Assembly: GCA_031290325.1 (NCBI GenBank)
Contig: JAITNU010000197.1
Location: 1-12,164, forward strand
Reading direction: 5' to 3'
From: Treponema sp.
GTDB taxonomy: Bacteria; Spirochaetota; Spirochaetia; Treponematales; Breznakiellaceae
Length of the DNA stretch: 12,164 bases
The notes below the pieces were generated by a model. The model searched no databases. It was not told the origin of the DNA and saw only the letters and a program-made list of their open reading frames with translations. Positions 1 through 7,228 of this stretch are shown one piece after another (position 1 is the first letter of the stretch; every line of letters begins with the position of its first letter). A program made the translations under genes and the position numbers.

Positions 1-252
1 CTCCCCGGCTGTATCTCGGCGGGTAATGATTACGCGGATGCCTTTCGTATGGCGCATGAAGCGTTAGCCTTGTATGCCGACGGCGAAGAGCGGCTCAGAG
101 AGCCGCGCAGTCTGGAGGATATCATAGACACGTGGGAAGATTGGCCTGAATGGGAGCGGCAGTACCAGTTTCAGGTAGTACAGATTCGCCTGTACCCACT
201 TGCCGAGGCGGTCAAGCTTTGTTCAGAAAAAGCGTTTGCCATTGCCGGGTAG
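1..252 (+). CDS. HicB-like protein, 3' part (N-terminus outside window)
   Basis: The reading frame is open from the first base to the TAG at 250-252 and gives 83 residues. It begins LPGCISAGNDYADAFRMAHE, followed by a run ALALY. This matches the conserved part of HicB-type antitoxins, where a PDLPGCIS-like strand is followed by a helix containing an EAL-x-LY pattern; in this family the domain has a partly degraded RNase-H-like fold. The first 20 or so residues should lie just left of the window. The tail after this helix (WEDWPEWERQYQF and onward) is not one I recognise, and I see no ribbon-helix-helix or HTH DNA-binding domain in it. HicB proteins normally neutralise a small HicA RNase. A HicA gene is not in the window and, if present, would lie to the left. 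An ATG at 49 is in frame but inside the conserved domain, so it is unlikely to be the true start. Family call fairly sure; antitoxin role inferred. Confidence 0.7.
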   Translation, partial: LPGCISAGNDYADAFRMAHEALALYADGEERLREPRSLEDIIDTWEDWPEWERQYQFQVVQIRLYPLAEAVKLCSEKAFAIAG

Positions 253-307
253 ATTACGGGGGCGCTTGGGGGACGGGGTGTTTGGCAATCCGTGCTATAC
301 TCTGGTT

Positions 308-1525
308 TTATGCCTTAACCCCGTGAACGGGTGCATTCTTTTCGAGCCAGCCCAGGGCAGTTATGGCGTAAGCTGCCGCGCCCTGGGATAAGACCGCTTC
401 GTTGAATATGGCCTTGGGATGATGCATGGAATAGGCGTATCCCTCCTCAGGGCTTCCTGCGGAAAGCATCAGCATCACGCTGGGCACTTTCTGGGTAACA
501 AAGGAAAAATCCTCGGAACCCCCGAGTCGCGGTATACCCAGCTCCGTGGGATTGATAACCGCCTTGCCAAAGACCGACCCCAGGATCTGCCGTACATCAG
601 TGGCTACCTTGGCGTCGATGAACACCGAGGGACAGCCTTCGATGATATGAGTCTCCGCCTTGGCGCGGAAGGTTTCCGCAGTCTTGATGGCCACCTCCTG
701 CACCCGGTTCAGGATGAATTCCCGCACCTCCGCGTTGTATGTACGGATGGTCCCCTTCATAGAGGCCGTATCGGGGATGACGTTGTTCACCTCCCCGGCC
801 TTGATGATGCCGGTGGAGATCACCGCGGTCTCGGCAGGGGCGATTTCCCGGCTTATGATGGTTTGGAGGTTCAGGTACAGATGGCTTGCCACGAGGATGG
901 GGTCCACACAGTGTTCCGGCATGGCCCCGTGCCCGCCCTTGCCCTGGATCGTTACCTCGAAATGGTCCGACGCCGAACTATAGGCGCCGCCTCCGGGAAT
1001 CAGGATGGTCCCGGCGGGAAAGGGCATGCCCACGGCAACGTGGAACATGGCCGCCGCATCCACCTGGGGATTATCCAGAATTCCATGTTCAATCATGCTC
1101 TTGGCGCCGAGGAGCAGCTCCTCACCGGGCTGGAACATCAGCTTAACCGATCCCTGAATCCTATCTTCATGGGCTTTAAGCAGTTTTGCCGCTCCCAGGA
1201 GCATGGTAGTGTGGAAGTCATGGCCACAGGCGTGCATACAGCCATTGGTTGACCTGCACGTATCATCAGACGCTTCATCAATGGGCAGGGCGTCCATATC
1301 AGCCCGGATAAGGAAACACTTCCCCGGTTTTTTGCCCCCAGCCACCACCGACAGGCCGCCAGGACCGGCTGCTTTCGGTTCATACCCCATTTCTTCAAGT
1401 TTCTTCTTGACAAACACCGTGGTTTGAGGTAATTCCATACCGATTTCAGGGTGTACATGAAGATGCCTCCGTATGCCTACCAGTTCTTCCTGTAAGACCT
1501 GAGCCTCTTGGACCAAATTGTTCAT
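308..1525 (-). CDS. M20-family amidohydrolase (N-acyl-amino-acid / hippurate hydrolase type)
   Basis: A 405-residue protein of the M20D amidohydrolase family: zinc-type metallohydrolases that remove an acyl group from N-acyl amino acids or related amides in the cytoplasm. Visible landmarks are RRHLHVHPEIG (19-29), LIRADMDALP (72-81), the metal-binding CGHDFH (100-105; C100 and H102), FQPGEE (131-136; E136 as ligand), H162, the GKGGHGAMP turn of the dimerisation domain (195-203), GSEDF (336-340) and the C-terminal HHP (368-370; H368 as last ligand). Length is normal for the family and no signal peptide is seen. The ATG has a good Shine-Dalgarno (GGAGAAG) just upstream, and a strong promoter lies at 1621-1649. 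The gene is transcribed alone and diverges from the osmoprotectant transporter operon, so the enzyme might act on an imported acylated compound. It could alternatively act as the missing acetylornithine deacetylase, but classical ArgE belongs to another M20 subfamily. Family sure; substrate unknown. Confidence 0.9.
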   Translation of the reverse strand: MNNLVQEAQVLQEELVGIRRHLHVHPEIGMELPQTTVFVKKKLEEMGYEPKAAGPGGLSVVAGGKKPGKCFLIRADMDALPIDEASDDTCRSTNGCMHACGHDFHTTMLLGAAKLLKAHEDRIQGSVKLMFQPGEELLLGAKSMIEHGILDNPQVDAAAMFHVAVGMPFPAGTILIPGGGAYSSASDHFEVTIQGKGGHGAMPEHCVDPILVASHLYLNLQTIISREIAPAETAVISTGIIKAGEVNNVIPDTASMKGTIRTYNAEVREFILNRVQEVAIKTAETFRAKAETHIIEGCPSVFIDAKVATDVRQILGSVFGKAVINPTELGIPRLGGSEDFSFVTQKVPSVMLMLSAGSPEEGYAYSMHHPKAIFNEAVLSQGAAAYAITALGWLEKNAPVHGVKA

Positions 1526-1575
1526 AGTATCTTCTCCAATTTATCGTTTGTTTTTATTTATTTTTTTCAATCCAC

Positions 1576-1609
1576 GCGCTCCCATGGAACGTGACCAAGC
1601 GCTTTTCTT
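1576..1609 (+). terminator. Hairpin with T tract in the M20 gene leader region
   Basis: On the + strand GCGCT (1576-1580) pairs with AGCGC (1598-1602), and inside it TGG (1585-1587) pairs with CCA (1595-1597). TTTTCTT follows at once (1603-1609), which is the form of a small rho-independent terminator on the + strand. It could stop antisense or read-through transcripts before the transporter promoter. Read on the - strand, the same hairpin lies in the 5' leader of the M20 amidohydrolase mRNA, where it could affect translation or stability. The stem is interrupted by a four-base bulge, so the call is weak. Confidence 0.35.
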
Positions 1610-1620
1610 AAACTATATTT

Positions 1621-1649
1621 AATATATCAGACTATAGAGCAGGTGTCAA
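1621..1649 (-). promoter_or_regulatory. Sigma70-type promoter of the M20 amidohydrolase gene
   Basis: Read on the - strand there is a perfect -35 box TTGACA (1649-1644), a 17-bp spacer and a -10 box TATATT (1626-1621). Transcription should start near 1614, giving a leader of roughly 90 nt before the ATG at 1525. Perfect box and ideal spacing in an AT-rich gap make this the best promoter in the window. Confidence 0.7.
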
Positions 1650-1739
1650 GAAAATATATCATTTGTTTTATTGTTCTATAAATAAAAAGTAATATATGCT
1701 CTACTGATAAAGATAATCTATTTATTTAAAAAATATGCC

Positions 1740-1768
1740 TTGTATTGAGCCTGCATCTGATCTATACT
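1740..1768 (+). promoter_or_regulatory. Sigma70-type promoter of the osmoprotectant transporter operon
   Basis: A -35 box TTGTAT (1740-1745), a 17-bp spacer and a -10 box TATACT (1763-1768) give an expected transcript start near 1775, about 68 nt before the proposed CTG start at 1843. The palindrome TTTCCcGGAAA (1787-1797) falls just inside the transcribed region and could be an operator, but no regulator gene is adjacent to support this. Confidence 0.55.
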
Positions 1769-1842
1769 GAATATAAAGGGACTAGATTTCCCGGAAAGAG
1801 GAAACAGTGTTCCTAATACAATCAAGATAAGGGAGGTAATAC

Positions 1843-2967
1843 CTGATACAGTTTGAACATGTCAGTAAAAGGTATGGCCATACTCTGGTGCTGGATGATC
1901 TGCATCTGGAAATCGGCACTGGTGAGTTTACGGTATTAATCGGGCCGAGTGGCTGCGGTAAAACTACTATGTTGAAGACGATTAATCGTTTGATTGAACC
2001 GGATGCGGGGAAGATATCTATTGATGGCAATGATATTTCCCAGATTGATAAAGTCGCGCTCCGGCGTTCCATCGGTTATGTCATTCAGCAAATCGGACTT
2101 TTTCCAACTATGACGGTAGAGGAAAACATTTGTGTGGTGCCAAAACTGTTGAAGTATGACAAAGAGAAAAGCAGGCAGATTGTCCATGAATTGCTGGCCC
2201 TGGTTAATATGCCATACCAGGAGTACGCCCATAAATACCCCTCGGAAATGTCAGGTGGTCAACAGCAGCGGATCGGTGTGCTGCGGGCCTTAGCCGCTTC
2301 GCCGCCCATCGTGTTGATGGATGAGCCTTTTGGCGCTTTGGATCCCATGACCAGGGCTATATTACAGGAAGAGATCGTCAGACTACAGAAAAAACTGAAC
2401 AAGACCATCGTCTTTGTAACCCACGATATGGATGAAGCCCTGTACCTGGCGGATAAAATCGTCTTCATGAACCGTGGGAAGGTTGTGCAGGTGGCTACGC
2501 CGGAAGAGATGCTGGAAAATCCGGCAGATGATCTTATCCGGAGTTTTATGGGAAAGCGAACCAAGGACAATGAAGCGCTGCCCCAGACTGCAGCGGATTT
2601 TATGCGCACCAATATTTACAGCGTTTATAAAAATTGGGGGATCCGGGAGGCGATAGATCTGATGGCCCGCCGCAAGGTGGACACGCTGCTGATAAAAAAT
2701 TTGGATGAAACCTATGCGGGAACGGTTTCCATCATCAATATCAACAAGTCGGGAAAAACAGAGAAGACGATTGAGCGGTTGATCACTCAGCAGCAGCCAG
2801 TATCGTATATTGATGAAAATGCCCAGGAATGTTTCACTAAACTGGTGAATAGCAATGACAGTAACTATGTGGTGGTGTTGAACCGCGATCAAACCATCGC
2901 GGGGATCGTGACCAAATCCAGCGTCGCCAAATCCCTGGCTGACGCGGTATGGGGGGAGTTGCCATGA
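1843..2967 (+). CDS. opuCA: Osmoprotectant ABC transporter ATPase with CBS domains (OpuCA type)
   Basis: A 374-residue ATPase that powers uptake of a compatible solute such as glycine betaine, carnitine or choline. In order: A-loop Tyr11 (SKRYG), Walker A GPSGCGKT (34-41), Q-loop Gln in VIQQIGLFP, signature MSGGQ (136-140), Walker B VLMDEP (157-162), switch His194, then two CBS-like repeats from about 252 to 374. CBS pairs in OpuCA-type ATPases act as sensors; binding of c-di-AMP is known in some Gram-positive members. Start choice: TAA at 1837-1839 blocks the frame upstream, and GGGAGG (1831-1836) lies 6 bp before CTG 1843. Starting there gives the family's usual opening, M-I-Q-F-E and the A-loop Tyr. 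The next start codon, GTG 1888, would remove that strand and has no clear ribosome site. The stop overlaps the next start (ATGA). The family is sure. The substrate is inferred, and the gene symbol is given by family resemblance. Confidence 0.9.
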   Translation: MIQFEHVSKRYGHTLVLDDLHLEIGTGEFTVLIGPSGCGKTTMLKTINRLIEPDAGKISIDGNDISQIDKVALRRSIGYVIQQIGLFPTMTVEENICVVPKLLKYDKEKSRQIVHELLALVNMPYQEYAHKYPSEMSGGQQQRIGVLRALAASPPIVLMDEPFGALDPMTRAILQEEIVRLQKKLNKTIVFVTHDMDEALYLADKIVFMNRGKVVQVATPEEMLENPADDLIRSFMGKRTKDNEALPQTAADFMRTNIYSVYKNWGIREAIDLMARRKVDTLLIKNLDETYAGTVSIININKSGKTEKTIERLITQQQPVSYIDENAQECFTKLVNSNDSNYVVVLNRDQTIAGIVTKSSVAKSLADAVWGELP

Positions 2968-3602
2968 TCCATTTTTTGTCCCTCTATGGTACCCGTTTGG
3001 TAAGGGCCATTGGTACCCATGTTCTGTATGTGATGGTTTCTGTGGCCTGTGCCTTTGTCATTGCCTTTTTCTTAGGCATACTGCTGTCCCGAATACCCCG
3101 CCGGGCAAAGCTGATCCTGCCCCTTATCTCGTTGTTTCAGACGATTCCGGGCATCGTGTTTATCGGCATTCTGTTTTTATATCACGGCATGGTGCCCTCC
3201 ACCGTGGTGATTGCCCTGACCATGTACGCCATCTTCCCGATCCTGAAAAACACCTTTGTGGGGCTTACCGGTGTTGCGGAAAGTTACAAAGAAGCGGCCC
3301 GGGGCTGCGGTATGGCTCCCCTCCAGGTCCTGACCAGGGTCGAGATACCCCTGGCCTTGCCTTCCATCATCAGCGGTGTGCGGATCTCCACGATTTATAC
3401 CGTGAGTTGGGCGGTACTGGCGGCGATGATCGGGCTGGGAGGCTTGGGAGAATTGATCTATGCCGGGGTCAGCAGTAACAACAACGTGTTGATTCTCGCC
3501 GGAGCAGTGCCTGCGGCAGCAGTGGCGCTCTTGTTCAGCCTGCTCATTGATGTGCTGCGGCGGCTGTTGATTCCTAAGCAGGTGAGGAGGGATAATCGGT
3601 GA
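2964..3602 (+). CDS. opuCB: Osmoprotectant ABC transporter permease 1 (OpuCB type)
   Basis: A 212-residue inner-membrane permease with about five to six hydrophobic segments (roughly 20-42, 50-72, 78-100, 133-160, 178-203). It carries the ATPase-docking EAA loop, with E110-A-A-R-G-C-G followed by VEIPLALP (126-133). LFQTIPGIVFIG (57-68) is typical of the ProW/OpuCB group. It pairs with the second permease to form the channel. The chosen ATG overlaps the ATPase stop (ATGA) and has GGGGGAG (2952-2958) upstream. An in-frame ATG at 2949 would place that ribosome site inside the coding region and is rejected. Confidence 0.88.
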   Translation: MIHFLSLYGTRLVRAIGTHVLYVMVSVACAFVIAFFLGILLSRIPRRAKLILPLISLFQTIPGIVFIGILFLYHGMVPSTVVIALTMYAIFPILKNTFVGLTGVAESYKEAARGCGMAPLQVLTRVEIPLALPSIISGVRISTIYTVSWAVLAAMIGLGGLGELIYAGVSSNNNVLILAGAVPAAAVALLFSLLIDVLRRLLIPKQVRRDNR

Positions 3603-4249
3603 ACTCAGAGATGATTATTGAGCATATAACGATTGTTGGAGCAGCGGTAGCACTGACTATCCTGATTGGGGTGCCCCTGGGGATCTTCGCGTACTTTTAT
3701 GTCCGTATCCGCAGGGTGATCCTCTGGTTTGCAGAGGTGTTACAGACTGTGCCGGCCCTGGCCCTCCTGGGGATCATCATGGTTTTCCTGGGAGCGGGCA
3801 AGCCGACGGTCATTATCGGCTTGCTGTTGTATTCCCTGTTACCGGTGGTGCACAATACCTATGTTGGTTTAAGTGAAGTGGATCCGGCGATTAAGGAGGT
3901 GGCTTTTGGTATGGGGATGACCCGGCTGTACTGTTTAATCCACATCGAACTTCCCATTGCGTTCCCCCTGATCTTTACCGGTATCCGCATTGCCACGGTG
4001 ACCGCGGTGGGTACTGCTGTATTCGCGACCTTTGTAGGCGGTGGCGGTCTGGGTAGCGTGATCTACCGGGGAATCCGTATCTCCAATCTGGGCATGATTG
4101 TATCGGGAACGCTGATCCTGATCATCATGGCCATGGGCTGCGATGGTATCATGGCCCTGGTGGAGCGCAGGTTGTACTGCCGCTTTACCCCCAATCGTTT
4201 ATCACGAAACAAAACAATCCAAGAACAAGAAGGAGCAAACACCCTATGA
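3599..4249 (+). CDS. opuCD: Osmoprotectant ABC transporter permease 2 (OpuCD type)
   Basis: A 216-residue membrane protein, homologous in layout to the preceding permease. Hydrophobic segments lie near 10-34, 40-65, 70-90, 119-148 and 157-183, and the EAA-like loop reads KEVAFGMGM (99-107) then IELPIAFP (116-123). VLQTVPALALLGI (47-59) matches the QT-x-P-ALA pattern of this permease family. It starts at GTG 3599, overlapping the previous stop by 4 bp (GTGA), with GGAGG at 3586-3590, 8 bp upstream. An ATG at 3611 is possible but has no ribosome site. The stop in turn overlaps the ATG of the binding protein. Two different permeases imply a heterodimeric channel. Confidence 0.88.
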   Translation: MNSEMIIEHITIVGAAVALTILIGVPLGIFAYFYVRIRRVILWFAEVLQTVPALALLGIIMVFLGAGKPTVIIGLLLYSLLPVVHNTYVGLSEVDPAIKEVAFGMGMTRLYCLIHIELPIAFPLIFTGIRIATVTAVGTAVFATFVGGGGLGSVIYRGIRISNLGMIVSGTLILIIMAMGCDGIMALVERRLYCRFTPNRLSRNKTIQEQEGANTL

Positions 4250-4275
4250 AAAAAATGAAAAAAATGAAAAAAATG
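4246..4275 (+). repeat. 9-bp tandem repeat at the start of the binding-protein gene
   Basis: ATGAAAAAA occurs three times in a row (4246, 4255, 4264) and is followed by a fourth ATG at 4273. All copies are in frame, so the protein begins with three MKK units and a further Met. Copy changes would lengthen or shorten the positively charged n-region of the signal peptide without breaking the frame. Confidence 0.9.
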
Positions 4276-5187
4276 ATAATCATGCTTGTGGCCATTATCG
4301 GGGCCTCCACACTTACCTCCTGTGCCAGATCGGAGAGTAAAAAAGATACTATCACCATCTATGATGGACAGTATTCAGAAATGAAGATCATCCATCAGAT
4401 GGTGAAGCTGTTGGTTGAAGCCTATACCAGCGTCAAGGTGGATATCAAAGGAGAGATGGCGCCGGTGAATTCCTACCATGAAATGGTCAAGGGAACCGCC
4501 GATCTCATGAACAGTTATGACGGCACCCTGCTGACGACCTTCCTCCACCTCGATCCCTCGGATGTGCCTGCGAACATGAGCCTCTATGATTTTGTCAATA
4601 CTGAGGCGGCTAAAGCAGAAGCCGGCAAGAGGGTACGGCTCCTGGAAAAACTGGGGATCAACAACACCTACGCGATAGCAGTACCCCAAAAGATCGCCGA
4701 TCAGTACCAGCTCAATAGGATTAGTGATCTGATTCCCGTGGCAGACCAACTGGTTTTTGGAGCGGAACATGACTTTTTTACCGAAGAGGGGAGTGCGAAA
4801 TACAACCCCTTTGTGCAGTTTTACGGGTTACATTTTAAGGAAGCCCGGCAAATCGATATCAACTTGAAATACTCCGCAGTGGAAAGCGGCAATATCAATG
4901 TTACCTGTGCGTATGCCACCGACGGGCTGAACAAAAAGCATCAATTGAAGATCCTGGCGGATGATCGGGTTTTTTTCCCGGAATACAATGGCGCGTTGCT
5001 GATCAGAGAGGATCTGTTTGAGCGACTCCAAAAAACAGCCCCGAATTTGGAGGAAGTACTCTCCCAGATGGCCGGCATATTCACCGATGAGGCCATGATA
5101 ACCCTGACCTATGCGGTGGATGTAGACGGACGGAAGGAAGTGGATGTTTCCCGGGAATATCTCCAAAAACAGGGGCTGCTTAAATAG
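4246..5187 (+). CDS. opuCC: Osmoprotectant-binding lipoprotein (OpuCC type)
   Basis: A 313-residue substrate-binding protein that captures the solute outside the inner membrane and hands it to the permeases. It opens with a lysine/methionine-rich n-region, a hydrophobic core and the lipobox LTSC with Cys26 as the lipidation site. The body fits the OpuAC-like (PF04069-type) fold: an opening IYDGQYSEMKIIHQMVK helix region, an NSYDGTLLTTFL stretch, and the late segment DDRVFFPEYNGALLIRED (about 242-259) typical of OpuC-group binding proteins. FTDEAMITLTYAVDVDGR near the end is likewise characteristic. AAGGAG lies at 4230-4235, 10 bp before the ATG. The first ten residues arise from a 9-bp tandem repeat offering four in-frame ATGs. 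Last gene of the operon. The aromatic ligand cage cannot be assigned by eye, so betaine, carnitine and choline remain equal options. Confidence 0.88.
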   Translation: MKKMKKMKKMIIMLVAIIGASTLTSCARSESKKDTITIYDGQYSEMKIIHQMVKLLVEAYTSVKVDIKGEMAPVNSYHEMVKGTADLMNSYDGTLLTTFLHLDPSDVPANMSLYDFVNTEAAKAEAGKRVRLLEKLGINNTYAIAVPQKIADQYQLNRISDLIPVADQLVFGAEHDFFTEEGSAKYNPFVQFYGLHFKEARQIDINLKYSAVESGNINVTCAYATDGLNKKHQLKILADDRVFFPEYNGALLIREDLFERLQKTAPNLEEVLSQMAGIFTDEAMITLTYAVDVDGRKEVDVSREYLQKQGLLK

Positions 5188-5198
5188 CACCGTGCTAT
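5184..5198. terminator. Palindrome containing both convergent stop codons
   Basis: ATAGCAC (5184-5190), one centre base, and GTGCTAT (5192-5198) form a 15-bp perfect inverted repeat. It contains the TAG of the binding-protein gene (5185-5187) and, on the other strand, the TAG of argD (5197-5195). As RNA it could fold to a 6-bp stem with a CCG loop in either direction. No long T tract follows on either strand, so it would be at best a weak bidirectional terminator. Confidence 0.35.
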
Positions 5199-6352
5199 CC
5201 CAATATCCCCCTGAGTATCCCTAAGCCCTGGTCTATCTCCCCATCGGTGATGGTATAGGGCGGAAGGAAGCGGAGGGTGTTAGGCCCTGCCGAAAGGATG
5301 AGGAGTCCTTTGGCAAGGGCGGCTTCCAGTACCGGCCAGGCTGGGGTGGTGATATCCACGCCGATCATGAGGCCCCGGCCCCGGACTGCTTTAATCGCCG
5401 GATGCTTCCAGGATTTGAGGGTTGCCTGTATCTTTTCCCCTTTCCCGCTGATCGTTTTGAGAAAATCGGGGTTGTTCACGGTTTGTAACACCACAAGCCC
5501 AGCAGCCGCGGCCAGGGGGTTCCCGCCAAAGGTGCTGCCGTGATCACTGGTCTCAAACACATCCGCTGCCTTCTCCCCTGCGAGGACCGCCCCCACAGGG
5601 ACTCCCCCGGAAAGGCCCTTGGCCAGGGTAACGATGTCAGGCTTCACCCCATAGCCTTCACAGGCCAGGAAGGTTCCGGTCCGGCCTACGCCGCACTGGA
5701 TTTCATCAAACATGAGGAGTATATCCCGTTCGGCGCAGTATTTCGCCGCCGCTTTGATATAGGCGTCTTCCTGGGGGAGTATGCCGCTTTCACCCTGGAT
5801 GGCTTCGATGAGGAGGCCCGCCACTGAAGCAGGGTCCAAGGCCCGGTCCAGGGCAGCCTGGTCCCCAGGAGGAATAAAGAGGAACCCTTCGGTAAAGGGG
5901 CCGAAATCCTTATGAAACTTGTCCTGTCCTGTGGCGGAAAGGGTGGTGATAGTCCTCCCGTGGAAGCTGCCCTGGAGCGTTACGATCCGGTGACGTCCTG
6001 GTCCGTATTTTTTCAGGGAGTACTTCCGGGCGATCTTACAGGCCCCCTCGTTGGCTTCTGCCCCGGAGTTACCCAGAAAGACCTTCCGCATCCCCACGCA
6101 GGCGGCGACGAGCTGTTCTGCAAAGGCAACGGACACAGCGCTCTGATAATAATTGCACACATGGTTAAATTTGGCTGCCTGCTCTGCAATGGCCTTGACC
6201 AGCGCCGGGTACCCATGGCCCAAACAATTCACGGCAATGCCGGCAGTAAAATCCAGGTACCGCTTCCCGTTTACATCGGTCAGCCAGGCCCCTTCCCCTT
6301 TGGCGAAGGTTACCGGCAGCCGGTGATAGGTATTCATAAACACATCAGACAT
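5195..6352 (-). CDS. argD: Acetylornithine aminotransferase
   Basis: A 385-residue class III PLP-dependent aminotransferase that interconverts N-acetylglutamate 5-semialdehyde and N-acetylornithine in the arginine pathway. Visible marks: YLDFTAGIAVNCLGH (32-46), the phosphate-binding NSGAEANE (95-102), the aromatic/His pair SFHGRT (129-134), LIEAIQGESG (181-190), the cofactor Asp in FDEIQCGVGRTG (215-226; D216), the Schiff-base lysine K245 in TLAKGLSGG, and STFGGNPLA after it. The length is typical for ArgD. It is the last gene of argC-argB-argD, 9 bp after the argB stop, and its ribosome site GAGGA overlaps the argB TGA. Members of this family can be confused with ornithine or succinylornithine aminotransferases, but the neighbours settle the role. 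Confidence 0.95.
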   Translation of the reverse strand: MSDVFMNTYHRLPVTFAKGEGAWLTDVNGKRYLDFTAGIAVNCLGHGYPALVKAIAEQAAKFNHVCNYYQSAVSVAFAEQLVAACVGMRKVFLGNSGAEANEGACKIARKYSLKKYGPGRHRIVTLQGSFHGRTITTLSATGQDKFHKDFGPFTEGFLFIPPGDQAALDRALDPASVAGLLIEAIQGESGILPQEDAYIKAAAKYCAERDILLMFDEIQCGVGRTGTFLACEGYGVKPDIVTLAKGLSGGVPVGAVLAGEKAADVFETSDHGSTFGGNPLAAAAGLVVLQTVNNPDFLKTISGKGEKIQATLKSWKHPAIKAVRGRGLMIGVDITTPAWPVLEAALAKGLLILSAGPNTLRFLPPYTITDGEIDQGLGILRGILG

Positions 6353-6361
6353 GATTGTTCC

Positions 6362-7228
6362 TCACTTCTCACTATTTTCTATCATGGTTCCGATCCCCTC
6401 ATCGGTAAAGAGTTCGATTAAGAGGGAATGGGGAAGGCGTCCGTCGATGATATGGGCCTTCCGTACCCCCTTGTCCAGGGCGAGACCGCAACAATCCACC
6501 TTGGGGATCATGCCCTTGCTCACGATGCCGTGCTTTTTAAGCCCCTCAAGTTCTGTCCGGGTAATCGCCTTGATCAGGGAATCCGGGTCCTGTACATCCC
6601 GGAGGAGGCCCTGTACATCGGTCATCAGGATGAGTTTTTCCGCCCCCATTGCCCCGGCAAGCTCCGCGGCAGCACTATCGGCGTTTATGTTAAGGACCTG
6701 CCCTGCCCCGACCCCCAAGGCTACTGAGGAAACCACGGGAATTACCCCTGAGTCCAACAGGACCTTCAACATCGAGGTATCCACCGCTTTAATTTCCCCC
6801 ACCAGTCCCAAGTCTTCCCCGGCAGTATGGAGCCGCTCGGCCTGGAGCATGGCCCCGTCGATCCCGCAGAGCCCCACGGCCCGGCCCCCGGCTTGCTGAA
6901 TCAGGGAGACGATATCCTTGTTCACCTTGCCGCAGAGGACCATCTGGACGATTTCCATGGTATCTGCATCGGTGTAGCGAAGCCCTTGAACGAAATGGCT
7001 TTCCTTTCCCACTGCGTTGAGCATGGCTTCGATCTCCGGGCCGCCCCCGTGGACCAGTATGGTCCGTATCCCTATACAGGCCATAAGGATCACATCCTGG
7101 ATAACTGCGGCCTTGATATCCCCGTTGATCATGGCATTCCCGCCGTACTTAACCACCATGGTCTTGCCCCGGTACTGCTGCATATAGGGCAGTGCCTGTA
7201 TGAGCACACTGATTAGTGAATTTTTCAT
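6362..7228 (-). CDS. argB: Acetylglutamate kinase
   Basis: A 288-residue amino-acid kinase that phosphorylates N-acetylglutamate, the first committed phosphorylation of the acetylated ornithine route. Visible motifs: VVKYGGNAM (26-34), the glycine loop LVHGGGPE, then VQGLRYTD and EIVQMVLCGKVNKD, GLCGIDGAML, VLNINADSAAAELAGA (substrate and ATP site), LILMTDVQG and the C-terminal GMIPKV segment. The N-terminal extension before the kinase core (about 22 residues, with LIQALPYMQQYRGK) resembles the helix found in hexameric, arginine-inhibited ArgB enzymes, so feedback control by arginine is possible, though this is inference. It lies 23 bp after argC; that gap is almost entirely two copies of a ribosome-site repeat. 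Confidence 0.95.
   Translation of the reverse strand: MKNSLISVLIQALPYMQQYRGKTMVVKYGGNAMINGDIKAAVIQDVILMACIGIRTILVHGGGPEIEAMLNAVGKESHFVQGLRYTDADTMEIVQMVLCGKVNKDIVSLIQQAGGRAVGLCGIDGAMLQAERLHTAGEDLGLVGEIKAVDTSMLKVLLDSGVIPVVSSVALGVGAGQVLNINADSAAAELAGAMGAEKLILMTDVQGLLRDVQDPDSLIKAITRTELEGLKKHGIVSKGMIPKVDCCGLALDKGVRKAHIIDGRLPHSLLIELFTDEGIGTMIENSEK

Larger units (their letters stand above)
1526..1842. other. AT-rich divergent intergenic region
   Basis: This is the only gene-free stretch over 300 bp. It is visibly richer in A+T than its neighbours, especially 1605-1740. It holds a sigma70-like promoter for each flanking gene (1621-1649 on -, 1740-1768 on +), a G+C hairpin with a T tract (1576-1609), and a short palindrome TTTCCcGGAAA at 1787-1797 just after the expected start of the transporter transcript. 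The 7-bp inverted pair TAGAGCA (1635-1641) and TGCTCTA (1697-1703) brackets the space between the promoters. I find no convincing open reading frame or RNA gene in it. Confidence 0.7.

Noticed and set aside
419..1252. A long + strand open frame opposite the M20 amidohydrolase
   Set aside because: It is antisense to a gene with all family motifs, has no recognisable domain and is typical of G+C-rich third positions producing shadow frames.
1635..1703. 7-bp inverted pair TAGAGCA / TGCTCTA in the divergent region
   Set aside because: Arms of 7 bp separated by 55 bp in AT-rich DNA are likely by chance; kept only as a note.
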